Shown: piece after piece, positions 43,408-50,334 of the stretch
How positions within the stretch are numbered: the stretch's first letter is position 1
How the letters are laid out: each line of letters begins with the position of its first letter
Origin: Flavobacterium terrae
GTDB lineage: Bacteria > Bacteroidota > Bacteroidia > Flavobacteriales > Flavobacteriaceae
DNA: 64,000 nt
Reading direction: 5' to 3'
Assembly: GCF_900142035.1 (NCBI RefSeq)
Contig: NZ_FQZI01000001.1
Span: forward strand, 62,001 to 126,000
Program-made: the position numbers and the translations under genes
The notes under the pieces: model-generated
Database searches by the model: none
The model's input: the letters and a program-made list of their open reading frames with translations, nothing else
What the model was told of the DNA's origin: nothing

Positions 43408-43572
43408 TTATGGTTCTAACTGTATTCGGCAAGGATTAGCACAAGCCAAACTGTAATATCTACATTGTCCTGTCATTGGATCAATACAATCTTTCAATCC
43501 TCCTTTAACTGATTTTTGCTCATTTTTAGATAATGCTTGAGCACCTTCTAAGTTTAAAATGTTTTTTAACAT
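43408..43572 (-). CDS. Double-glycine leader peptide precursor D (4 Cys), short
   Basis: 54 residues, easily missed by length cut-offs. Leader MLKNILNLEGAQALSKNEQ ending KSVKGG (25 residues); core of 29 residues, LKDCIDPMTGQCRYY then SLACANPCRIQLEP, with cysteines at core positions 4, 12, 19 and 23. The first 70 bases are almost identical to the leader-coding DNA of precursor E. Two stop codons in a row (TAA TAA) end it. It lies 46 bases after E and 69 bases before C, all on the minus strand behind VKOR-Trx 2. Confidence 0.88.
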   Translation of the reverse strand: MLKNILNLEGAQALSKNEQKSVKGGLKDCIDPMTGQCRYYSLACANPCRIQLEP

Positions 43573-43618
43573 GATATTTTATATTTAAATTATGCGTATT
43601 ATTTTAAAAAAATCTTTA

Positions 43619-43798
43619 TTAGCATGGAACATAACTGATTGGCCTGCATAAGTTTTCATAACGACAGTCCGTTACACATTTAGTACCTGCTGGACAATAA
43701 TTATTATCAACGCCACAGGCTAAACCTCCTTTAATCGTTTTTTGCTCATTTTTAGATAATGCTTGAGCACCTTCTAATTTTAAAATGTTTTTTAACAT
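43619..43798 (-). CDS. Double-glycine leader peptide precursor E (6 Cys)
   Basis: 59 residues from the ATG at 43798 (an in-frame ATG at 43828 would reach into the pseudoknot element). Leader MLKNILKLEGAQALSKNEQ ending KTIKGG (25 residues); core of 34 residues, LACGVDNNYCPAGTKC onward to the final Cys, with cysteines at core positions 3, 10, 16, 20, 26 and 34. Spacing and density recall small disulfide-knotted peptides. First peptide gene behind VKOR-Trx 2. Confidence 0.87.
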   Translation of the reverse strand: MLKNILKLEGAQALSKNEQKTIKGGLACGVDNNYCPAGTKCVTDCRYENLCRPISYVPC

Positions 43799-43822
43799 AA
43801 TTAATAGTTTAATAGTTTTATT

Positions 43823-43870
43823 TCTCAATCCTTTAATGACTGTTGAGACTCAGTCCTCTCCTGGCCGGGA
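43823..43870 (-). promoter_or_regulatory. Predicted structured RNA element, copy 2 (hairpin plus H-type pseudoknot)
   Basis: Read on the minus strand: TCCCGGCCAGGA (43870-43859, imperfect GGCC-centred hairpin), GAG, S1 GACTG (43855-43851), AG, S2 TCTCAA (43848-43843), S1 partner CAGTC (43842-43838), 9 bases, S2 partner TTGAGA (43828-43823). Same order and loop sizes as copy 1. S1 differs from copy 1 by an A-T to T-A swap on both arms; S2 is identical. It starts 4 bases after the VKOR-Trx 2 stop and ends 24 bases before precursor E. Confidence 0.55.
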
Positions 43871-43874
43871 TATT

Positions 43875-45431
43875 TTACTGTGCTATATTTTCGTGCTGAA
43901 GTTTGTTTATTTCCTCAAAATCATTCATGAAATAATATAGATCTGCTATTTCGTATTCATTTGGAAAAAGCTTTCCGTTAATAATCTTCACAGGAGAATA
44001 GTTAAATTCGTTCTCAACACACCAATTATACTGGTCATAAATTTCATTATTTACCATCATATCATGTATATCAATTCCCCATTTTTCCTTCCATAAGTCT
44101 AATCCAATTTCATTAATATGCCAATCAATTAAGGCCTCTTTAGCTTTATTAGAATTAACAGAGTTGATATACAGTAAATTTTGAACAATTATCTTATACT
44201 TGTTTTGTTCATTTTCTGGATTAACGTTAAATAGGATTTTTAAATAAATGCTCTCTGGATACTTTTTATATAATTCATAAGCATCTGCAAAAGCTTTATG
44301 ACAATGTCCACAACTAGGACTCAAGAAAAGTAAAATATTAGTAGTAGCCTCAAAATTTCCAATCTCAATCCCTTTTAATTTTTCCAAAATATTTTTTGAA
44401 TCAATCTCTTTAGTCAGAGAACTAAAAACTTTAAAATTTCGCTTAAATCTTTTTAATTCCTTTACTTCTTTTGTAGCTTTAATTTCTTTTTCCAAAACTG
44501 GCTTCATTAAAAACCATGCTGAAAAAAGTAATGTTACTGAAAATAAATAAGAGACAAATCCTGACGGTGTAAAAGTATTAAAAATGAATGGGTTAAAAAC
44601 AAAAAATAGTCCTTGCAACAACACAACTCCTGAAATTCCTAAACATAGTAAACACCATTTTTTTATTTTAAACTTCTGAATCCAAACCGAATAAATCAAA
44701 AAAGGAATAGTCAACAAACTTAGTCCAGATATAATGCTAACTGACAAAATTGGGCTCAGTAGTAGTGATAAAAAGTTAGATCCAAAAAACAATAATGGCA
44801 AATCTGTAAAACTCAACCAACTTGTAATCTGACTTTGATCAGATTTAATAACTGAATCACAAGATGTTTCTTGATTCATATTACACAATTTGGAAACTAT
44901 TTCTGTTTTTATTCCAAATTTTTCTTGTAGTACCAAAACACTTAAAAGAAGTCCTAAAACATTTAGTCCTAAAAGCAAAATCGAGCTAATTGAATATCCA
45001 TTGGAAAAAGAAGACAATAAAATCAACAATAATAATGGAAGCCCCAACAAAACCCATTTTGAAGTCTTTTTTAGTTCAATTTTCTTTTCTGTATTTGGTT
45101 CTACAGCAATAACAATCTGATCCCAATCACCAAGAAATACATCGAGAGTTAACTTTAATTTCTTTCCTTTTTCATCTAGAACAGTGATTAAATCATTACT
45201 TTTAGATAAAAAAACCAATTCTCCCTTATAAAGAGTCAAGAAAGTTTTCGGTAATTCTACAAACTGTTCTTTAGGTATTTTTATGGCAAGATTTTCAACT
45301 CCCAATAAACTCAATGTATCAGTAATAGCAAACAAACTTGGATAATTGGGATGTGAAGAAAATAGATCTTCAAATTCATCTACAACATTTGAGTACTTAT
45401 TCTCAATTAAAAGTTTTTTAACTAAATGCAT
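43875..45431 (-). CDS. VKOR-thioredoxin fusion with degenerate C39-like N-terminal domain, copy 2
   Basis: 518 residues, collinear with copy 1: degenerate C39-like region (about 1-115, SHPNYPSLFAITDTLSLLGVENLAIK), hydrophobic segments, VKOR loop cysteines C183/C191, redox pair WCLLC (C260/C263), and a thioredoxin-like domain with SCGHC (C374/C377) and a C-terminal EFNYSPVKIINGKLFPNEYE. The catalytic Cys and His of C39 are absent here too. It heads the E-D-C peptide genes. Keeping two diverged copies, each with its own peptides, suggests each serves its own set. Upstream lies the 329-base divergent region before the acyl-CoA dehydrogenase. Confidence 0.88.
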   Translation of the reverse strand: MHLVKKLLIENKYSNVVDEFEDLFSSHPNYPSLFAITDTLSLLGVENLAIKIPKEQFVELPKTFLTLYKGELVFLSKSNDLITVLDEKGKKLKLTLDVFLGDWDQIVIAVEPNTEKKIELKKTSKWVLLGLPLLLLILLSSFSNGYSISSILLLGLNVLGLLLSVLVLQEKFGIKTEIVSKLCNMNQETSCDSVIKSDQSQITSWLSFTDLPLLFFGSNFLSLLLSPILSVSIISGLSLLTIPFLIYSVWIQKFKIKKWCLLCLGISGVVLLQGLFFVFNPFIFNTFTPSGFVSYLFSVTLLFSAWFLMKPVLEKEIKATKEVKELKRFKRNFKVFSSLTKEIDSKNILEKLKGIEIGNFEATTNILLFLSPSCGHCHKAFADAYELYKKYPESIYLKILFNVNPENEQNKYKIIVQNLLYINSVNSNKAKEALIDWHINEIGLDLWKEKWGIDIHDMMVNNEIYDQYNWCVENEFNYSPVKIINGKLFPNEYEIADLYYFMNDFEEINKLQHENIAQ

Positions 45432-45760
45432 GTTTTTTAATTAAATTTTATGTAATTTCTTACAAATATGAAACGAATTTATTTATAAAAAAATTGTTTA
45501 CTGTTAAATAATCTGATAATATTTTCTAAAATTTTAGTTCTGAACCTCACTCAAAATTGATAACATGTTTGTATTTACGAACAATACCAACTATTTAAGC
45601 AAAATGACATCTAAACTTGCAAACAGTCTCTATTATAAAAAAAAATGTCCTTAAAAATTATAACATTCCTTAATTGATTTGTTAAAAATCTTTACTTACT
45701 TTTGTGTCCTATTATTAACAGATTGCTCCGCATAACTGCGTCGCACATAATGCATTAATT
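45432..45760. other. Divergent intergenic region without a gene
   Basis: 329 bases, AT-rich. On the + strand it holds a promoter for the acyl-CoA dehydrogenase (45674-45704) and a 57-base leader with a GC-richer stretch (gctccgcataactgcgtcgc). On the minus strand CATATTTG at 45468-45461 is one base off a -7 box for VKOR-Trx 2. I see no small precursor gene and no copy of the pseudoknot element here. Confidence 0.5.
45674..45704 (+). promoter_or_regulatory. Promoter of the acyl-CoA dehydrogenase
   Basis: TTG (45674-45676), 20 bases, TACTTTTG (45697-45704). Confidence 0.6.
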
Positions 45761-46939
45761 ATGAAACCAGATTTATTTCAATCTCCTGATTATTATTTGT
45801 TAGATGATTTACTAACAGAAGAACATAAATTAGTACGTGATTCGGCACGTGCATGGGTAAAAAAAGAAGTTTCTCCAATTATTGAAGAATATGCTCAAAA
45901 AGCAGAATTCCCACATCAAATTGTAAAAGGGCTTGCAGAAATTGGAGGTTTTGGGCCTTATATTCCTGTTGAATATGGTGGAGCTGGTCTTGATCAAATT
46001 TCTTATGGTTTAATCATGCAAGAAATTGAGCGTGGTGATTCTGGTGTACGTTCTACATCATCTGTACAATCTTCATTGGTTATGTATCCTATTTGGAAAT
46101 ATGGAAATGAAGAACAACGCATGAAATATTTACCAAAGTTAGCTACTGGAGAATGGATTGGTTGTTTTGGTTTAACTGAGCCTGACCATGGATCAAATCC
46201 TGGCGGAATGATAACCAACTTCAAAGATATGGGTGACCATTATCTTTTAAATGGTGCTAAAATGTGGATTTCAAACGCTCCATTTGCACAAATTGCTGTC
46301 GTTTGGGCTAAAAATGAAGAAGGAAGAATCCATGGATTAATTGTTGAACGTGGCATGGAAGGATTTACAACTCCAGAAACACACAACAAATGGTCATTAA
46401 GAGCTTCTGCAACTGGTGAACTTATCTTTGATAATGTAAAAGTTCCTAAAGAAAACTTATTGCCAAATAAATCAGGATTAGGAGCTCCTCTAGGATGTTT
46501 AGATTCCGCTCGTTATGGTATTGCTTGGGGTGCTATTGGTGCTGCAATGGATTGTTATGATACTGCTTTAAGATATTCTAAAGAAAGAATTCAGTTTGAC
46601 AAGCCTATTGGTGCAACTCAATTACAACAAAAGAAATTGGCAGAAATGATTACTGAAATCACTAAAGCACAATTATTAACTTGGAGATTAGGAGTTTTAC
46701 GCAATGAAGGAAGAGCAACATCTGCTCAAATTTCAATGGCTAAAAGAAATAACGTAAACATGGCAATCGAAATTGCTCGTGAAGCACGTCAAATGTTAGG
46801 TGGTATGGGAATTACTGGTGAATACTCAATCATGCGTCATATGATGAACTTAGAATCGGTAATTACTTATGAAGGAACTCATGACATTCATTTACTAATT
46901 ACAGGTATGGATGTAACTGGCTTTTCTGCTTTTAAATAA
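45761..46939 (+). CDS. Acyl-CoA dehydrogenase, glutaryl-CoA dehydrogenase type
   Basis: 392 residues with the acyl-CoA dehydrogenase marks CFGLTEPDHGSNPGGM, MWISNAPFAQ, RYGIAWGAIGAAMDCYDTAL, RIQFDKPIGATQLQQKKLA and ARQMLGGMGITGEY. The catalytic base region reads TYEGTHDIHLLI, with the Glu in the position used by glutaryl-CoA dehydrogenases. That subgroup oxidises and decarboxylates glutaryl-CoA to crotonyl-CoA in lysine and tryptophan breakdown, using FAD. Substrate assignment is by motif only. Monocistronic: own promoter, terminator 28 bases after the stop. Confidence 0.9.
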   Translation: MKPDLFQSPDYYLLDDLLTEEHKLVRDSARAWVKKEVSPIIEEYAQKAEFPHQIVKGLAEIGGFGPYIPVEYGGAGLDQISYGLIMQEIERGDSGVRSTSSVQSSLVMYPIWKYGNEEQRMKYLPKLATGEWIGCFGLTEPDHGSNPGGMITNFKDMGDHYLLNGAKMWISNAPFAQIAVVWAKNEEGRIHGLIVERGMEGFTTPETHNKWSLRASATGELIFDNVKVPKENLLPNKSGLGAPLGCLDSARYGIAWGAIGAAMDCYDTALRYSKERIQFDKPIGATQLQQKKLAEMITEITKAQLLTWRLGVLRNEGRATSAQISMAKRNNVNMAIEIAREARQMLGGMGITGEYSIMRHMMNLESVITYEGTHDIHLLITGMDVTGFSAFK

Positions 46940-46966
46940 TTGAACAATAGATAAAATTGATACAAA

Positions 46967-46999
46967 ATGCTTCCTAAATTCAGGAAGCATTTTTATTTT
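46967..46999 (+). terminator. Intrinsic terminator of the acyl-CoA dehydrogenase gene
   Basis: Stem atgcttcct / aggaagcat with a 6-base loop and a T-rich tail. A TATTTTTG -7 box for the next gene (46994-47001) overlaps the tail. Confidence 0.85.
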
Positions 47000-47059
47000 T
47001 GTAACGTGAAAAACAAAACCAAATCTCAACGTTTTTCGTATATCTATAAAAATTGCCCC

Positions 47060-47845
47060 ATGAATATACAATCTATAAATCAGTCTATTGAACAACAAAA
47101 AAAACAATTGTTGAACCATTCTTTGTATTCTAAAATTAAAACCATTGATGATTTACATTCTTTTTTAGAAATACATGTATATGCTGTTTGGGATTTTATG
47201 TCGCTATTAAAAGCTTTACAACAAAAACTCACTTGCACAACAACGCCATGGAAAGCATCCAAAAATCCTGAAACAAGATACCTAATTAACGAAATTGTTA
47301 TAGCAGAAGAATCTGATTTAGGTTTAGACGGAAGACGCTTGAGTCATTACGAAATGTATATTGAAGCTATGCAAGATTGTCAAGCTTCCACCTCTGAAAT
47401 TGAACAATTTTTATTTGACATAGAAGATACTAAAAACGTTTTTATAGCCATAAAAAACAGTCCTCTTGACAATGCAATAAAAGAGTTTTTAAACTTTACT
47501 TTTAGAGTGATTGAAAAAGGAAACGCTCATGAAATAGCCTCAGCCTTTACATTTGGCAGAGAGGATTTAATACCAAATATGTTCACTGAAATTCTAAGAA
47601 ATTTTAAGACTAATTTTCCTGAAACTAACCTTTCTAAACTGATTTATTATTTCGAAAGACATATTGAATTAGATGCTGATGAACATGGACCAATGGCCAT
47701 GAAAATGATTGAAGAATTGGCTGAAAATGATCCAATAAAATGGAAGGAAATGGAAGAAGTTGCACTTGAAGCTTTAGAAAAAAGAATTGGATTATGGGAT
47801 GCAATAGAAAAAACAATTAAAGAAAAAGAATTATCTTTAGCATAA
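47060..47845 (+). CDS. DUF3050 protein (heme-oxygenase-fold-like)
   Basis: From ATG at 47060 the product has 261 residues. It shows the DUF3050 pattern: LYSKIKTIDDLHSFLEIHVYAVWDFMSLLKALQ, then TRYLINEIVIAEESDLG, LSHYEMYIEAM and YYFERHIELDADEHGPMAM. The histidines and acidic residues on helices recall iron-binding heme-oxygenase-like oxidases, but the function is unknown. The longer frame from 46967 starts inside the terminator and is rejected. The frameshifted metallophosphoesterase follows after 15 bases. Confidence 0.88.
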   Translation: MNIQSINQSIEQQKKQLLNHSLYSKIKTIDDLHSFLEIHVYAVWDFMSLLKALQQKLTCTTTPWKASKNPETRYLINEIVIAEESDLGLDGRRLSHYEMYIEAMQDCQASTSEIEQFLFDIEDTKNVFIAIKNSPLDNAIKEFLNFTFRVIEKGNAHEIASAFTFGREDLIPNMFTEILRNFKTNFPETNLSKLIYYFERHIELDADEHGPMAMKMIEELAENDPIKWKEMEEVALEALEKRIGLWDAIEKTIKEKELSLA

Positions 47846-47860
47846 ATCTGAAACCTTTAA

Positions 47861-48761
47861 ATGTTATCATCAAAAGACCGATTAGACAGAGCTTATAAAA
47901 ACGCCATCAGAATTCCTTTTGATGATGATTCCAAATTCATCTTATTTAGCGACTGTCATAGAAGTGATGGAAGTTATGCTGATGATTTTGCTAATAACAG
48001 AAACATTTTTTTTTCATGCTTTATCGCAATATTTTAAAAACGGGTTTCATTACATCGAATTAGGTGATGGTGATGAACTTTGGGAAAACATATTCTTTAA
48101 AGAAGTATTCGAATCCAATAAAAATATTTATTTACTACTTCAAAAATTTTATTTAGAAAATAGACTAAATATGATTTGGGGAAATCATGATATGATTTTT
48201 AGGAACCCCAATGTTGTGAAAAAAAATTTCTCTGAATATTTCGATATGAACTTAGGACAAAAGGTTCCTTTAATGCCAGGACTTACCTATCAAGAAAGTA
48301 TCATACTAGAACATAAAGACACTAAACAAGAACTATTTTTAATTCATGGTCATCAAGCCGATTTCATGAATTATGTAGGTTGGAAAATAAATCAATTCTT
48401 GGTTCGTATTTTATGGAAACCGCTCCAAATTTGGGGAATTAAAGACCCAACAAGTCCTGCTAAAAACTATGTTGAACTTATTAAAGTTGAACGCAGAATT
48501 AAAAAATGGATTTTAGAAAACAATAATAAAATTACAATCACTGGTCATACACATCGTCCAAGATTTTCAAGACCAAATGACAGCGAAGCTAATTATTTTA
48601 ATGACGGAAGCTGTATTCACCCTCGTTCAATAACTGGAATTGAAATTGAAAATGGAGAAATAGCTCTTATAAAATGGTTTATTGATACTCGTGACGATGG
48701 AACCTTACAAATAGTTAGAGAATATCTTGAAAGGCCTAAAGCGTTGAAGGATTACATTTAA
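47861..48761 (+). pseudogene. Metallophosphoesterase broken by a +1 frameshift in a T9 run
   Basis: The ATG at 47861 gives MLSSKDRLDRAYKNAIRIP and the first metal motif FILFSDCHRSDGS, then hits a run of nine T (48006-48014) and stops at 48035-48037. The remaining motifs lie in the next frame: ELGDGDELWEN, MIWGNHDM, FLIHGHQAD and TGHTHRPRF. With eight T the protein would read through as NIFFHALSQYF and give about 299 residues of an intact calcineurin-type phosphoesterase. So this is either a recent frameshift, a sequencing error in a homopolymer, or a slippage-controlled gene. A start in the second frame at 47919 lacks the first metal motif and is unlikely to be used. Confidence 0.85.
48006..48014 (+). 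repeat. T9 homopolymer at the frameshift
   Basis: Nine consecutive T inside the phosphoesterase gene; eight would restore the frame. Confidence 0.9.
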
Positions 48762-49090
48762 CTCTCAGGAGCTAACTCTACTGCTAGTCCATCAATTTCA
48801 GGAGTAATATTTATTTGACAACCTAAACGACTATTATCTTTCACATTAAAAGCTTCCCAAAGCATTGCGTCTTCATCAGCATTTTTTTCAGGTAATTCAA
48901 CATCATTTAAAATATAGCATTGGCATGAAGCGCACATTGCCATACCTCCACAAATACCTATAGTGCCTTCTGGAGCCAACTCATACATACGTACAACCTC
49001 CATGATATTCATATTCATATCAGTAGGCGCTTGAACTTCATGTGTTACTCCTTCTCTATCGGTAATTTTTAGGGTAATATCAGCTGACAT
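48758..49090 (-). CDS. 2Fe-2S ferredoxin
   Basis: 110 residues with the adrenodoxin-type cluster motif CGGMAMCASCQCYI (Cys spaced C-x5-C-x2-C) and the distant fourth Cys in SRLGCQI near residue 93. Begins LKITDREGVTHEV as in other Flavobacteriia ferredoxins. It is a soluble electron carrier; partners are unknown. Its stop overlaps that of the convergent phosphoesterase by 4 bases. Promoter TTG-N18-TATTTTTG on this strand upstream. Confidence 0.92.
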   Translation of the reverse strand: MSADITLKITDREGVTHEVQAPTDMNMNIMEVVRMYELAPEGTIGICGGMAMCASCQCYILNDVELPEKNADEDAMLWEAFNVKDNSRLGCQINITPEIDGLAVELAPES

Positions 49091-49105
49091 ATCGTAATTT
49101 TTTTA

Positions 49106-49134
49106 CAAAAATAAATATATTCTATCAAAATCAA
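49106..49134 (-). promoter_or_regulatory. Promoter of the ferredoxin gene
   Basis: On the minus strand TTG (49134-49132), 18 bases, TATTTTTG (49113-49106). Confidence 0.6.
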
Positions 49135-49142
49135 TATATTTG
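49135..49142 (+). promoter_or_regulatory. -7 promoter box of tRNA-Ala
   Basis: TATATTTG, 12 bases before the tRNA start. Confidence 0.55.
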
Positions 49143-49154
49143 TTTACAATCAAC

Positions 49155-49228
49155 GGGGGATTAGCTCATTTGGCTAGAGCGCTACGCTGGCAGCGTAGAG
49201 GCGACCGGTTCGAATCCGGTATTCTCCA
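49155..49228 (+). tRNA. tRNA-Ala(GGC)
   Basis: 74-base cloverleaf: acceptor GGGGGAT / ATTCTCC containing the G3-U70 pair that identifies alanine tRNA, D arm GCTC...GAGC, anticodon stem CTACG/CGTAG with loop CTGGCAG and anticodon GGC, T arm ACCGG TTCGAAT CCGGT, discriminator A. CCA is not encoded, unlike the two tRNA-Asp genes. Confidence 0.95.
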
Positions 49229-49234
49229 CTAAAA

Positions 49235-49260
49235 TGCAACTCTTAAGAGTTGTATTTTTT
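49235..49260 (+). terminator. Intrinsic terminator of tRNA-Ala
   Basis: Inverted repeat gcaactc / gagttgt around TTAA followed by TTTTTT, six bases after the tRNA. Confidence 0.8.
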
Positions 49261-49330
49261 GTTAAATTTCACTCATCGTTTTTACTTTTTTATAAAAAAT
49301 TCGATTTTTGCAAACCAAATCGAATTAACC

Positions 49331-50284
49331 ATGAATAAAAAATTACATTTTTTACTTTTTATTGCTATTTTTTCAAGCCAATTTATTTTTTCACAAGTAG
49401 AGATTATAACTAAACTTCCCGATTCAACCACTTATTGGAAAAAGGAAAATAAAATAGGATTTGACATAAGTCAAGTTGCTTTTCTAAACTGGAACGCTGG
49501 TGGTGTAAATACTGTTTCTGGATTACTAAAAGGTAAATTCACTAGAATCTATGAAAAAGAAACTGTAAAATGGCACAATGAGTTACTTTTTAAATATGGT
49601 ATTAACAAACAAGATGGAGTAAAAGTCAGAAAAACTGATGATGCATTAGCTCTAAACTCAACCTTTGGCTTTAGGAGAGATACTATTTCTAATTGGTTTT
49701 ATTCTGCCAAATTCAATTTTAGTACCCAGTTCACAAACGGTTATTTGTATCCAAATACTGAAAGAGCCATTTCAAAATCCTTTGCCCCTGCTTATGTCTT
49801 TTTAGGAGCTGGTTCTGAATATATTGATAAAGAAAGAAAATTCAATCTCTATTTGTCACCAATAACAATGAAAACAACTTTTGTTCTTGACCAAAGATTA
49901 GCCAATGAAGGGGCTTTTGGAGTAACAAAAGCTACTTATGATCCAATTACTGGTGAAATCACCTCTAAAGGGGATAAAATAAGAATGGAACTAGGTGCCT
50001 TGTTTACAGCCTATCATAAAGACGAGATTTTCACTAATATGTACTTGGAAAACAGATTAGCTTTATATTCTGATTATATTAACAATTTCGGAAACATAGA
50101 TGTAAACTGGCAATTGCAATTAGATTTAGTAGTAAACAAATATGTCAATGCAAATATTGGCACACACATCATTTATGATGATGACATCAAAGCTAAAGAT
50201 GAAGTTGATGGAGTACAAGTTACTTTAGGACCAAGAATTCAACTAAAACAAATTTTAGGAATCGGTTTAACATACACCTTCTAA
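49331..50284 (+). CDS. DUF3078 outer-membrane-type protein
   Basis: From ATG at 49331 the product has 317 residues: signal peptide MNKKLHFLLFIAIFSSQFIFS, then the DUF3078 pattern GFDISQVAFLNWNAGGVNTVSGLLKG, KWHNELLFKYGINKQDG, KTDDALALNSTFGF, and barrel-like strands to the C-terminal GIGLTYTF. It is most likely an outer-membrane beta-barrel; function unknown. A frame from 49250 starts inside the tRNA terminator and is rejected. Confidence 0.88.
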   Translation: MNKKLHFLLFIAIFSSQFIFSQVEIITKLPDSTTYWKKENKIGFDISQVAFLNWNAGGVNTVSGLLKGKFTRIYEKETVKWHNELLFKYGINKQDGVKVRKTDDALALNSTFGFRRDTISNWFYSAKFNFSTQFTNGYLYPNTERAISKSFAPAYVFLGAGSEYIDKERKFNLYLSPITMKTTFVLDQRLANEGAFGVTKATYDPITGEITSKGDKIRMELGALFTAYHKDEIFTNMYLENRLALYSDYINNFGNIDVNWQLQLDLVVNKYVNANIGTHIIYDDDIKAKDEVDGVQVTLGPRIQLKQILGIGLTYTF

Positions 50285-50286
50285 TA

Positions 50287-50317
50287 AAAAAGGCCAGCTT
50301 ATTGAGCTGGCCTTTTT
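50287..50317. terminator. Bidirectional intrinsic terminator
   Basis: 13-bp perfect stem aaaaaggccagct / agctggccttttt, 5-base loop, between the DUF3078 gene and the convergent RND permease gene. Confidence 0.9.
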
Positions 50318-50334
50318 ACTAATTAAATTTATAA

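Noticed and set aside
38740-43798. Five similar 25-70 base repeats that might suggest a CRISPR-like or mobile repeat array
   Set aside because: Each copy is the start of an open precursor gene (MLKNIL... leader); spacing is irregular and the rest of each unit is coding.
47919-48761. A shorter intact phosphoesterase starting at 47919
   Set aside because: It would lack the first metal-binding motif, which is present upstream in another frame; a frameshift explains the data better.
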